Shown one piece after another: positions 23,454-34,825 of a stretch of 64,000 nt of DNA (its first letter is position 1; every line of letters begins with the position of its first letter). Position numbers and translations under genes: made by a program. Source of the DNA: Mariannaea sp. PMI_226 (lineage: Eukaryota; Ascomycota; Sordariomycetes; Hypocreales; Nectriaceae); NCBI GenBank assembly GCA_024336345.1, contig JANFOG010000002.1, forward strand, positions 1,550,001 through 1,614,000, read 5' to 3'. A model generated the notes under the pieces. The model saw only the letters and a program-made list of their open reading frames with translations. It made no database searches and was not told the origin of the DNA.

Positions 23454-24575
23454 TCAATAAATTACCATATCCTCATCAGCCTCTTCCAGTACGTCTGCTG
23501 TCTCATCGTGGTGGTGATGATGATGACTGTGATGGTGATTGTGGTGGTGGTGATGGGGATGATGCTCTTTATCAGACCCTCTTGCTGCTGTTTCCGAACC
23601 GTTCGTACTCCTCGCAGGCTTGTTGGCATGAGTATCATCAAGGCCAGAAACAGCAAGCTTATCAGGCGTGGTTGATCTGGCAGGTCGAGTAACTCGGCCG
23701 TCGTCCTTCCCGCGCCGTTGCCTCCTTGCTTCAAAGACCTCTAGGTCTCTATCAATAATCGCTTTTGCCTCTCGAACCTGGGCTTCAATATCACTTTCTT
23801 GCTCTGGTGTGAGCCGCCAAGGGAGGTAGTACTAAAAATCCAATGAGCTGGGGTGTTTCAAAGCCAAAGGAACTGATGGGCTGACTAACGATTTGAGGAT
23901 GGGACCTCGTCCGTAGGAATTTTGCCATTGCCAGCATCTTGGTGTGCTTATGCTTCATCTAATCCCCCCCCCTGGTTTTAGTCTACACTCTTGTAATCAA
24001 GGCGCATGGCACATTGGGGCGGTACTCACAACCTGCTCGTCGAATGCTATTTGTTCTGACATGCGCACCTCGGTGAGACGAGCACGCTTCTCTGTCCTTC
24101 TTGATTCATCTTCGACTGTCTGTTTCTGTATCCGCTCTTGCTGCCGTCTTTCGATATCTAGGCGTCGCCTCTGCTGAGAGTTGCCGGTCGTCTGGCTCAG
24201 TGTGCTCAAGAGCCCACCGAACAAACGTCTTCCTCGTTTCTTCTCTTCCTGTGTCGCGGCCTTACGGCGATCACTGTCGATAGGAGGAGCGTTTCCATAG
24301 GAGCTCCGACGGGATGTGGATGAGTCTCGTCTGGGTCGGTTTCGGTTGGCATCATCGCCGTCTTGCTGTTTGGCCCGCTTCGGGGAGCCTTCATCGTGAT
24401 CATCTAGCGACGCTTTTCTTTTAAGAGACTCAGGCTCGACATTTTCGCGTGGCGGTATATTTTCCTCCTGATTCGACTCGATATCCTCGATTGGGCGAGC
24501 TCTGTCATCCAGTTAGCATTTGCTACAAAGACTAGGCCGGACTAGGTTGTATACGTACTCTTCTATCGTAGCCAT
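23454..24575 (-). CDS. Pinin/SDK/MemA-family protein (RNA-processing associated) with poly-His tail
   Basis: Four exons (24575-24559, 24501-24030, 23958-23890, 23831-23454) encode 311 residues. The pinin/MemA core is recognisable from GRRLFGGLLSTLSQ through the charged helix RRRLDIERRQQERIQKQ to KMLAMAKFLRTRSHPQI and YYLPWRLTPEQE. The N-terminal 100 residues are charged with likely nuclear signals (LKRKAS, SPKRAKQ). The C-terminus is odd: 16 His in 19 residues (276-294) followed by an acidic end (EEADEDMVIY). Animal pinin is a nuclear protein tied to the exon-junction and splicing machinery; fungal members are poorly characterised, so a splicing role is inferred. The first exon is only 17 nt. 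The gene is divergent from the splicing factor Rds3 across 441 bp. Confidence 0.88.
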
Positions 24576-25016
24576 GGCCGCAGTTCAACAATTTTGTAAA
24601 CTTATCGCATCAGTTTGATATCTCTAAAGGGTAATTTTCGAGATGGTAGAATAATAATTCGGTGCAAGCCACGGAGTTGAAGTCGAGCAAATGATTCGGA
24701 GCTTGTCGAGGCTGAAGAGAGTGTTCCCCCGAAAGGTGGGACCTGGAATGGTCATCTTGTGAGCTTCTGATATTTGGGGGACCTGATTTGGTCACTAGCC
24801 ACAATAGCCCCGCCTCAGTTTAGTCTCATTTAGTCTCATCCAGTGATTTCATTGGTTCACTGACCAGCGCCTCTAGAACCGCAGGGAACGCCACAGCAAG
24901 GCTGGGAAATCCCCTTCAGCTGCATATCCCCAAAGCTCTCGATCCGCTATTTGAACGTTTATTCCTTCACCTACACATCTTCACAACCCTAATTCTCCAA
25001 CTGTCCCCTTGCTGCC
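24576..25016. promoter_or_regulatory. Shared divergent promoter of pinin-like and Rds3 genes
   Basis: 441 bp separate the two start codons, which face away from each other. Both genes begin with a 17-nt coding exon that ends in codon phase 2. The + strand side near Rds3 (24940-25016) is CT-rich, consistent with a leader. TTTAGTCTCA occurs twice in tandem near 24819-24838. Core promoter elements cannot be pinned down. Confidence 0.6.
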
Positions 25017-25465
25017 ATGTCTCGCCATCATCCGTAAGTCAAGGCCGTTATGTGTTATATTGAAAAAGAAAGACTAACATCTGTTTCCAGCGATCTCGTC
25101 ATGTGCCGAAAGCAGGCTGGTATCGCCATCGGCCGCCTGTGCGATAAATGCGACGGCAAGTGCCCCGTATGCGACTCCTATGTCCGACCCACGACCCTCG
25201 TCCGTATCTGCGATGAGTGCAGTTTCGGAAACTATCAGAACAAATGTGTCGTATGCGGAGGCGAGGGCATCTCCGACGCCTTCTATTGCTTCGAGTGCAC
25301 GCGCCTCGAGAAGGATCGTGATGGATGCCCCAAGATTATCAACCTCGGCAGTTCAAGGACAGACGTAAGTCGCCACTGGCTCTCCTTTAGATCCGACCAT
25401 GCACTAACAAATATTCATTTTAGTTATTCTATCAAAAGAAAACGAATCGGGCGCAAAATTACTAG
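25017..25465 (+). CDS. SF3b complex subunit Rds3/PHF5A (SF3b14b)
   Basis: Three exons (25017-25033, 25091-25364, 25424-25465) give 110 residues, the usual size. The protein is a small zinc-knot component of the U2 snRNP SF3b complex that helps recognise the branch point. It begins [20 protein letters not shown] and carries the paired CxxC array (CDKC, CPVC, CDEC, CVVC, CFEC) that binds three zinc ions; it ends [12 protein letters not shown]. The sequence is nearly invariant across eukaryotes. The exon 1/2 junction restores Pro6 from CC plus C. The second intron has a clear CTAAC branch site. Confidence 0.97.
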
Positions 25466-25784
25466 CCAAAGGGTGGCCTGGGTTGGCCAATTTTTCTTCT
25501 TCTGGGTTTTTCGTGGTGACAAGGCAAAAACGTGAGATTTTATGTCTCGCACTGTTGGCGTTTCAGGTGCAATTAATAGGGGGAATTATTGCAATAATTT
25601 GCTGCTCTCAGGGATAGACACAATCGAGATACATTGGATGCTTCATAAATTTCAAGTGATGGATATTGTATTACGTGTTGAATTTTTTAACTCTGATTAC
25701 CGTTCTGTGACTGGAAATATAAAAGACGCGGTCCAAAAACTCCTCATAATGCATAAAAAAGTACTATACAGAAGAAAAAGGGCG
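25466..25784. other. Convergent 3' gap between Rds3 and the Pex26-like gene
   Basis: 319 bp of A/T-rich sequence between two stop codons on opposite strands. It must hold both polyadenylation regions; nothing else was seen. Confidence 0.5.
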
Positions 25785-27261
25785 TCAGATGTATGTCACC
25801 TTGACGCCCATCCCGGCAGTTGCCTTAATCTTGTTCCATGAGGCTCCCAACACTCGCTGGAGGCGTTGTCTTATGCCCCGGTGACCAAGCATGAAGATGA
25901 TGCCGACAAGGAACGCCAGGAATCTGACCAAGAGCATAGGGTTGGAGTTGAGAGTAGTACCAAGCTGTTCAATGACATGGCGTAATTGCGAAACGAGCAT
26001 CGATGCCCGAGAGCTTAAAGTTGGGGCAGCAACGACAGCCTTGCCATTTGGTCTTCTGGCTTGTCGGGCCGCTGCCGTCGGGGTCTGGTTGTTTCGAGCT
26101 CGGTTTATCGACGCAGCGGCGGCTACCGCTGGCGTTGGACTTGGCGACTTCTCAATGCCATAGTCAACCTCGCTTCCTTCTCGCTTTGCGCGCTCCTCTT
26201 CTATTCGTTTTCGCTCCTTTTCCTCGTTCTCGGCACGTAACCTCTTTGCCTCTTCAATTTCTCTCTGTATCTCCTCCTCCTGTCTCTCCTGTTCTTCTTT
26301 CACCAGCCTCTCTTGTTCCAGCTGCTCATCATGAAGACTCTGCAACGCCTGAAGAAACGCCTCCCGGCGTTCCTCGTCCAGCACAGGGCTCACACTGATG
26401 AACTCTCGTGCGTAGTCCCACTCATTATTGCGAAGTAGCACATGGAGGGTGTATAATTCGAGGATCTTGACTCTGGAATTGAGATCCCTTGGCGTATTGG
26501 CACCGCTCGTTCCCTTGGCTGGTGATCGGTAGCGGTTCATGCGTGATTCGGACTGGGGTGACTGAGCTAGCCGACCAGCAATGTCGAGATTAGGCGTGTT
26601 AGAGGTGGCGAGATAGGCCTCAAGCTTCTTCTGGTTGAAAATTTGATCGCGGGAGTGTGCGAGTAGCAAAGTTGCGCTATGTGAGTTAGCAAGATGTCAA
26701 TGACGTCTTGGATAAGGATATGGCAGGAACTCACAGATTGATGACAACATCGGCATCTACATCGCCCTCGACGCCATGATAACCGTTCCTAATGACCTCG
26801 TCCCAGACTTCTCCATCGCGAACTTTCGCACACAGGGCCCTCCACTCCTGGTTGCCGAAGGCATCCTTTCCTTCCTCAGGCTCCAACTCGGCGATAGCAT
26901 TGAGGATCGTCAAGTATAAACTCCAGACCTTAACTCGGGTATTTTTAGAGGCTCGTGCCACAGGAGCAGGCTCGCCTTGGCCGACGAGCTCGGGAGGCGT
27001 GATGAGCGGGATCAGAGTTGTCAAGGCCTCGGGAAGACGACGCGTCAAGAATAAAGTCGAGGCTTGTCGGTAGGTCTTCGAGATGGGCGACGGTTGGCGA
27101 GACGAGGTAGATGAGGATGTAGACGAAGGCAATGTAGCGGACATGGGAGCTGCCCAGATGCTGTTGGAAAGCCCGGGGGAGAAGCCGTTGGAGCCGTTAG
27201 GTACGGAGGTTGACGCCATAGGCATCGAGCTCATCCTCGAAGTATTACCGTTGTAAGCCAT
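25785..27261 (-). CDS. Tail-anchored peroxisomal protein, probably Pex26 (Pex15-like)
   Basis: Two exons (27261-26735, 26676-25785; 58-nt intron with a GCTAAC branch site) encode 472 residues. The N-terminal 60 residues are Ser/Thr-rich. A helical region follows ([21 protein letters not shown] and onward), then a strongly charged Glu/Arg coiled coil around residues 280-345. A single hydrophobic segment near 421-440 ([16 protein letters not shown]) lies close to the C-terminus with a basic tail, the layout of a tail-anchored protein. Filamentous fungal Pex26 anchors the Pex1/Pex6 AAA ATPases on the peroxisome to recycle import receptors. The assignment rests on overall layout and remembered similarity of the N-terminal helices, not on a catalytic motif. 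A different tail-anchored protein is possible. Confidence 0.68.
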
Positions 27262-29080
27262 GTTGATGGTTGAAGTACGGGGAAGTCGAACGGCGATTAG
27301 AAGGAATTCGAAGTAAACATAGAAGCGATCTCAAAGACAAATGAGCTCGGGTGTCTGAAATTCACGAGGTCGGGTAGTCGGGCAGGGGGTGCTTCACGAC
27401 TTGGCGGGTGGAGAGTCGGAGGGGAGAGGAATGCGCAGAAATCGGCAGATCAATTGAGCAGACGCCAGACAGGGTGATGTGGTGATAATAAGAAGATGTG
27501 GCATGTCCCCATGGGGGAAGTGAGGAACGAAGAGATTGGACGGACGCACGCGTCAGGGCGAATTCCTCGTTGAGCCAGCCCGTGACATGTGGTTCTTGGT
27601 TCTAAGTTTTGGATGTCAGCCAGCTAGGAGCGGAAGCGAAGGCGGTAGACGTCTTTTCTTCGGCCTTCCCAACATTTTAGCCTCGGCACCTGCAGGTCCA
27701 GCGGGTTCGGCCCCCTTACGGAGAGTGAGTCCGCTGTATCCTTCCACTGTGGGAAACTACTTGGAGTAGAGGAGGTGCGCTAACACCAGTGAGGTTATAG
27801 GGCCCGTAACTGGTGGCACTGGTCGCAGGGGTGTGCTGGTGAGCCCCGGGGCAATCCGAGGCCAGATGGCAGGTACATACGCAGTTCATCCCGTAGGTCG
27901 GGTAGTATCAATATTGAGCTGTGTTAGTCGGTACCTGCATTGCATCCCAGCGAACCAGTTCAGGTCCTTGCAATAAAGGATTTTGGTCACGGCCACCCCA
28001 TCATAACAAGTCCTGCATGCAGCTGAAGCTTCAGTAATTAATTGTTGTTGCTTGCTGGGCTTGAGCCCGGCAATCAATTGATTAATCCTAGCAAAGTACC
28101 TCCCTAACCTCCACCACGTGAAGTGCTCAAAGCGCCCAACCCCGGACCAGTTCCCATTCCATTTCGGAGGGCCTCCGCACTCCGAGGAAGGAGATCACGA
28201 GCGCTGGTTATCCAAGGTTGATGTCCAGGCTCATCTTATTTATGTGTTGCATCGTCATCGTCATTGTCATTGTCATCTTATCCAATTTCATGCCTCACTC
28301 TCCGCAACGAACGCAAGCTTGAGGCGTGTGTGGCTCGATCTCTCTTGGCGCTGTGTGTCGGTAGCTTAGGTATTAACTACAGTTGTCCTTCAACTTCGGC
28401 ATCAGTCACGTCACATGGAAGCCAGCGCTCTTTTCTCGGAAAGGCTCTCCGCCCAAGACCGTCCCCACATCACTCTTCTCTAGCCACCTGGTGAGTGGTG
28501 ACAGCGCGCTAGTACACAAGTTAGCAGATGAGTTTGTGGACTTCTACCCGGGGGAGGCGAATGAGATGGCCGAGCTCCGGATTTCAGTAGCTACTTGTAG
28601 CCACTTGGTTGGTTCCGTCAGCATCACCAGAGAGAAAAAAAATAATAATAAACAAAACAAACAAGCAAACACATATCAATGGTAATCTGTTGTCATCGGC
28701 CTCAACTTCTTGACCTGATGGATCTCTGTTCATCCACGAGCGAGTAAAAAATCGTCTTCAATTACCAAGGAAAGGAATAAAGCTGAACGACTTGCAACAC
28801 GATAATCTTCTAAAAATAAAATAAAAAAGATAGTTGCGTGGGTATCAAAATAATGGGTGCCATGCCAATGACGGCTTCTATTCGCTGTGTATCCAAGGAC
28901 CTACGCAACTCCGCGGCTCTGCTTCGTACTATGCTGAAGGCTCGCACTCATGGCCAGCACAATGCAAAATTGTGCAGCTCTATCATCCAAAACGCCGGTC
29001 ATCCGAAATCAGTTAAACCCCCCTCCCTTGGCAACTTCCGAAATGAAGAAATGCACACAAATCTATCAATGCCATCCTGA
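27262..29080. other. Gene-free gap upstream of Pex26-like and downstream of haspin
   Basis: 1.8 kb with no supported gene. 27262-27560 is probably the promoter and leader of the Pex26-like gene. Open frames at 28118-28369 and 28838-29080 show no domain, and their predicted peptides look random. Confidence 0.45.
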
Positions 29081-30783
29081 CTACTCCGGTCGTTTTCGGG
29101 TCGACCTTCGTGGTGTGCCATCCGACGGTGGCTCATGAGCCTCGTGTCGTGCTAAGATGATGCTGTCTTCTCGCTCTGGAAGCGAGTCTTCCACGCCGAG
29201 GAGCTGTCCCTGCGTCATCCATCCAGACTCAATGGCGAAGCAGACCACATCTGCTGCACTTCCGAAGCAGGGCACACTCTCCTTCGCATCCGGGCTGAGA
29301 TATTTCCACATTTCTTTAGTCTCCTTCTTAAACTGGGTGAGCACCTTTTTGTCTCCAGTGAAGTGGTTCAAGAGGTATTCGTAAAGATATGCCAGCCAGA
29401 GCACATTGGTGTAGGGCGCAAACGCACTCCACGAGAGAGGCCCATCAATACCTTGAGCATACGGGATATCGTGTGCCTCCGGTGGAAGGCATTTTCTATC
29501 AGCTCGGAGAAGGAAGGATCGCATTTGGCGATATACCTTGCACTGCGGCGCATGAGTGCTAGTGAAAAGACTGAGATCCCTTTCCAAGTCGAAGGCGATA
29601 GGCTCTGCGTCGTCAACGGACAAGTCCTCTGCTCTTGATAAGCCGTAGTCCAAGATGGTGATGTCCAAGCCAGAGAACCCAAAAGTTCCATGTGATCTGG
29701 GTCCCATCTTCCTTGGAGGCTTGACTTGCTTTATGCATAAATTGCCTTCGTGAAGGTCACGATGCTAACAAAAAAACCCGTTAGTGACGGTCGTTCATCC
29801 TCTTTGGGAATACATGAATGCTCTACCTCAAACATGGCCAGATCCTCGGCTCTTGCCATTGCGATGGCCTCCAGCAAAAAGATATCCCAAAGCTGGGCCT
29901 CACTGTCCAACTTCCAGTCTTCTAGTGCCACTCCCGCGTCCCCAAGCTCTACCGCCAAGAATCGCGTGTCGTCCAAGTATCGACTTGGGGAGGGGTAGAA
30001 CTGTGCTCGGTCGGGATCTTGCCGTTTCATCTTCTTCTGGAACTTCTGATGCGTATCGAGGAGCGCTGGCGTCGTCTTTCCCCGCACCACATACCGCTCT
30101 TTGTAAACCACAAATCCGGGGATGTCGGCTAGCCATTCGGAAATCTGCAGTTCGCCTTGGACGTCGCTTTCATCGTGGGGCTCCTCATCTACCAACCCCG
30201 ACCGCACTTGAGCCTTTGTTTGAGCCTTAATTGGTGACGGTAGCCGTATGACTTTTATGATGCTAGTTCCACGTTCGTTGGAAACTCGGTAAACCTCTGC
30301 AAATGATGCTTCCGCGATCTTCTCAATTATGTCTCCAGGTGGGCACACGTCATCCCAGGTAAGGACCCGTAGTTCGGCTTCTTGGCCCAGCTCTTGAAAT
30401 TCTGGAGTTGCTTCATTTTTTGTAGCTTCTTGGTGAGTTTCTAGCTCCTCTTGTGAATTTTGGGTGCTGAGTGTGTCTTCAGGTTGCTTCTCATGCAGTT
30501 CATCTGATTCCTCCTCTTCCTCGCGATGCGGAACCTCCGCTAGCTCGTCTTCAACTGTCCGTGATGTTCTTTTTACTTTTCTAGGCGACCTTCTTGGTGA
30601 TGGCTCGTCTTCGATTTTGATGGATGATAACTTGTCCGCTAAGGATAGCAATTGCTCTTTTTCGGTGACGGCTTCTGTCTGTCGTGTCCGTACTGGGCTT
30701 TGAGGCAGTTCAGCAAAAAGTCGCTCTGCCTTTGACTTCTTTGAAGGCTTTCCATATTTTCTAGCGGCCGTGTTTCGTGACAT
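29081..30783 (-). CDS. Haspin-like serine/threonine kinase
   Basis: Two exons (30783-29827, 29764-29081; 62-nt intron) encode 546 residues. Haspin phosphorylates histone H3 Thr3 to place the chromosomal passenger complex at mitotic centromeres. Key features are the ATP lysine in SIIKVIRL (Lys177), the catalytic loop HRDLHEGN (Asp322) recreated exactly by the splice, and DYGLSR (Asp358) in place of the kinase DFG, as expected of the haspin family, where the motif is usually DYT. The glycine loop is degenerate (IAEASFAEVY). The N-terminal 135 residues are disordered and acidic, with a conserved-looking FAELPQSPV. An upstream in-frame ATG at 30843 would add 20 residues; I prefer the second ATG because the family-like KYGK...FAELP segment follows it closely. 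The C-terminus ends in a basic RRSTRKRPE. Confidence 0.88.
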
Positions 30784-32099
30784 CGCGATTGTTGGATCAT
30801 CCCTAAGTAGACAAGAGACTGATTCGCTTCTCCTGACGCTCATAGGGTCTTGGATGAGCTCGCGTTTAGGTCACTGTGCTCGTTGTCGGGGCAACGGCGC
30901 AAAGAGCAGCCAATGAGCGAAGCTATCAGCAATCGGCAGTCTGGCATCATGCATATCGTCCAAGTGTTCATGTATTTCTTTGTGTTAATCTGGGTGGTAG
31001 ATGAATGAATAGTGGCGCTAGGTACATGAGAGAGATCCGTGATAAATAATTTCGATTTTGTGTTTTTGGACTTATTCTACCCAAAACGAAATTCGACAGC
31101 CATGTGCACTTGGGTCACTCTCTCGCCCACATTTGGATCACCAAGTGTATCGCCTACAGCACATAAAGACGAACGGCCGTTCTATACAATCACACAGTTT
31201 TATGAAAATCATTGGCTGAAGAATCATATTACTCCCTTGCAGAGAATGATGAAGAACACGGTTAGAAAGCTGCTGCAGGGTAAGTCGGTCGAAGCCCGCA
31301 TATGGTGAAGGGCTTGAGCTCCGGTTCGCCTTTGAATCAACTAGTTAAATGATTTACTGTGGGTGTCTCGTGAAAATCTTAAGTCCTTTGAGCATGGTAC
31401 AGTATCTTGGCATGCTATCCATGTTACCCCTATGAAGACAAGAGTGCGCTCGGTATACTATAGCAATGTGGATGCGTATATCAGCGGAGGTATTCTGGCG
31501 TGATGTACAAGATATACGCGTACACTTCAGGACGCCGACCTGCAGAGTATAATTGCATGCAACCCATTTACATAAACAGGCAGTAATGTGATCAAACATC
31601 CTGCCTAATTGCCTTCCCCAGTGAATTAGCTATCCCGCTGAATCTAGGTTGGCCGTTACCTGTCAATTTCGCTCATGTCTCCCCCACATTACAATTCGCA
31701 AGGGCTTTCAGATGTTCTGCCCTTTATGATTGAATATCCTGGATACCTTGGTATCTAGGTACAGTAGGCAGACTAGGCTTTTGAAGCCGGGATAGAGAAT
31801 AATTATTCCGTAGATTGCCAGCATATGATGAACATGCGAGAGAGCTATTTGATTACCTAATGTGTTAATTGGTCAAGAACAACCAACTGAGACTTGCTGC
31901 ACGCATGTTTGCCCCAGATTGTCGGGCCCAGAGGCGTCGATTCCCCACTTTTTACCTGTCCAGATTCAGCAGGAGCCCTCCACACCCACTCTTTCTGGTC
32001 GAGTGCAGACTAGTTCCATCTCCTGGCGGCGTGGCCACAAAACCTCCTCCCCAAGGCTCAAGCTCCCTCTCACCACCGAAACCTCGAGTGTCTTCAACC
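30784..32099. promoter_or_regulatory. Divergent intergenic region between haspin and CCDC47 homologue
   Basis: 1.3 kb between two divergent starts. No gene was supported; a frame at 31039-31308 has no domain. The 120 bp before 32100 are C-rich on the + strand (for example 32036-32099) and probably contain the leader of the CCDC47 gene. AT-rich centre. Confidence 0.4.
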
Positions 32100-33525
32100 A
32101 TGGCCGACTTCATCAAGAACGTCTTTGGCGGCGCCAAGTCCGAGGCGCCTGTCGCTCAGGCGAGCGCTGACTCTGGTGAGTATCTTGCCCATGCTTCCCG
32201 GCATGTCTTAGGCTTCGTACCCGTGGTGACCTATGCGACACGCGCCAATACGCTTGATAAGGAGGGGGGGCATTTATGGCTGACATACCGCTCGCATAGA
32301 CTTTGCAGACTTTGCCGACGCTCCCAGTGCTGTCCCCGAGCCTGAGCCCGCCGCCACTACCATTGCGCCGGTTGCCTCTGCCTCTATCACGGGGGCTCCC
32401 TACACCAAGTGGTACAATGTCCACGAGCGTCACTCCATCTCCGAGTTCAAGGCTGAAGGCATCATCCTGGTTATGGCTGCCATCATCTTCATTGTTCACA
32501 TGATTGGTGCTCGTGCCAACCGATCCAAGGCCAAGTCTTGGATCCGCGCCAATGCTTCGGTTTTGAAGAGCGAGTATGCCCTCGTCGGCTTCGCTGGCGT
32601 TCCTACCATGGACAGCGATGTCAAGCCTGACACTCTGCTCAAGGAGAAATCGCTCTTTGAGTTTGCGACCTACGGCACCGGCCGACAGAACACCGCCTTC
32701 ACGGATTTCAAGCTTACTTTGACCAAGAAGTTCAACCCCATTGTCAATGTCTTCGAGACATTACTCGGCTACTTCGTTGACTCCGTTCCCGTCCCTTGCG
32801 ATGTCCTGGAGGCCACTACTTATACCTTCGACGGCAAGGAGAGCTTGACTGTTCCCACCATGCCTGGTACCGCTGAGCTGCGCGCTAAGGACCCTAAGAG
32901 CACCTACGATAGCTTTGTCTGGGCCATTGTTAACAAGAGCGACATGCAGCGAGCTCGTGAGGATCGATATGACTTGTCTCTGACCTTCACCAAGGACAAC
33001 TCCAAGCTGCCCGCCTGGGCCACTGTCATGACTGAGAGTGCTGAGATCACCGAAGCTCTTCTGACCACTGAGCTTGCCGATGCCATCAAGTCTGCCGGTG
33101 ATCTGTTTGAGTACCTCATCGTCACTGATCAGCCCATCGACAAGCCTACCACTATGGAGGAGACTACCCCCCGCAAGCGCATCTTCCTCAAGTATCGCCT
33201 TCCTTCTGGCAGCAACTACGATGATCTGCTGCCCTTATTCTCCTACTTCTTGCGCCTCCCTGATGCCCTCGTCAAGGTTGCTCATTTCCGTCCCGAAGTT
33301 CTCAAGAAGGTCCGTGTCACTCGTGACAACATGCTCGCCGAGATCAAAAAGGCCGCTGAGGAAGAGCGCAGCGAGGAGCGCCTTGCCGAGAGGGAGAAGG
33401 CCAAGAAGAACAAGCGCGACGCCGAACTCAAGGGTCTTGACGCCAAGGCCCAGAAAAAGTACCTCGAGAAGGAGAAGGAGAAGGAGCTGCGCAAGTCGCA
33501 GAAGCGATCTACCATGCGCGCCTAA
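32100..33525 (+). CDS. CCDC47 homologue (DUF1682), ER membrane protein of the PAT complex family
   Basis: Two exons: 32100-32175, then 32300-33525 (433 residues) or 32309-33525 (430 residues) because the acceptor is duplicated. Human CCDC47 is a calcium-binding ER protein that, with Asterix, chaperones multipass membrane proteins. Here an acidic N-terminal tail precedes one transmembrane segment (about 78-95, GIILVMAAIIFIVHMIGA), then a large globular cytosolic domain and a highly basic C-terminal coiled coil (KAAEEERSEERLAEREKAKK). This is the family layout. Unlike the animal protein there is no obvious cleaved signal peptide, so topology may be set by the single segment. Codon use is strongly biased to C-ending codons, as in well-expressed fungal genes. 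Confidence 0.9.
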
Positions 33526-34825
33526 GGCCTTTGACGCCAATGGCCGCCACTTGAGAGGTGTATCGGTGTATTGGGAAGAGGGCCTAGGAAAAAAGGGTTT
33601 TCAAATCTGCTGTATCACTAGTTGTATGACGCGCTTGTAATAAGCTGGGGGAGGGGGTGTCTCTCCGTTTGTGTGTGTGTGTGTGTGTGCTGTCTTTGTG
33701 GCTGTATGCCTATGGAAATCATATATACACTATATATAACTTATCTAGGTATCTGGGTAAGACATGTATGTCTCCTAGTAGCTTTATAATTCTAAAATCT
33801 GAAATCTGTTTAATCGCCATGCTACCTCCTCAATTCATGTCAATACCAAAAACACACGTGGATAGTCTGATAGGACAAAAGGAAAAGAGCATGACGAAAT
33901 CATGGAAAACCAACAGTGCCCACAGCCATTGGACTGCAGTGGTATCTTTGTATTTGACATTACGAAATAAAGCATCCACCCAATCAAGCAAGACAGCTCA
34001 CTCTCTGCCTTCTTTTCCTTTTTTTGGTGCTTGCTTGCTTGCTTGCTTTCTTCAACCTAGCCAACTGTTTTTGGCAAACTCCATGACCTCGTCTTCGTTC
34101 TCTTTCGACCCAGAAGATTTTCGATCGATCGATCGATCATGCCATCCATCCAGTACACCTCCCTCCCATATGTAAGCCCAGGGTTTAAAAAAAATAAACA
34201 AATAAAAATCACTAGTTGAACCACCGTTTTACCGCCCAACCCAACAATTTCAACATCCAACCCAAATAACACCTCTTCTCCTTTGATAGCAATACCAAAA
34301 CATCGAATGTAGTTCCTCTTAGCCATGCGATGAAATACCATCGTCCTTCCGTGTTGTGTTGTCTATGTTTACAACTCTCATCCCCAGCCATGAAGCCGTC
34401 GTATTCGACCCAAGGGCCAGACTGGAGCCGAAATCAATCGACCCCTGTATTTGGATAGTGTTCAAGACGTGTTGTCAAGCCCTATCTATCTCGTTCTCTT
34501 GCGAGCTACATCTTTCAAGCACACTCTGCAACGGGCAATTTTCGTTCCCGTACAGCATGCCTCTCCGAAGATGGGATATCACTGTAGACCCCAGAGACAC
34601 TAATCCAAGCAGTCCAATGAATTTTGGGGGGATTCATGATCCGGGTATCTCACAGTTGGTATCGGGGTGTGGACATTACCTTGCCCCCAAATGGCGCCTT
34701 GTACAACTAAGCCTGTGTTTGCAGGCTTGTGTATCATTGTTCATTTCCCAATAGAATTTCCGTTTCCTCCGCGTCGTACGCCTTGAAGCGTAGACTGTCT
34801 GGGGGGTTGGTGGGGATTAACCGAT
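33526..34825. other. Convergent gap between CCDC47 homologue and Zn2Cys6 factor
   Basis: 1.3 kb with both 3' UTRs and no supported gene. It contains (TG)10 at 33670-33689, GCTTGCTT repeats near 34030-34047 and a (GATC)-type run at 34124-34138. Confidence 0.5.
33670..33689. repeat. (TG)10 microsatellite
   Basis: Perfect dinucleotide tract about 145 bp after the CCDC47 stop codon, probably within its 3' UTR. Confidence 0.95.

Noticed and set aside
33670..34138. TG, GCTTGCTT and GATC tandem runs as a possible telomere or centromere signal
   Set aside because: The runs are short, of different units, and lie in a normal 3' UTR gap; no TTAGGG array is present.
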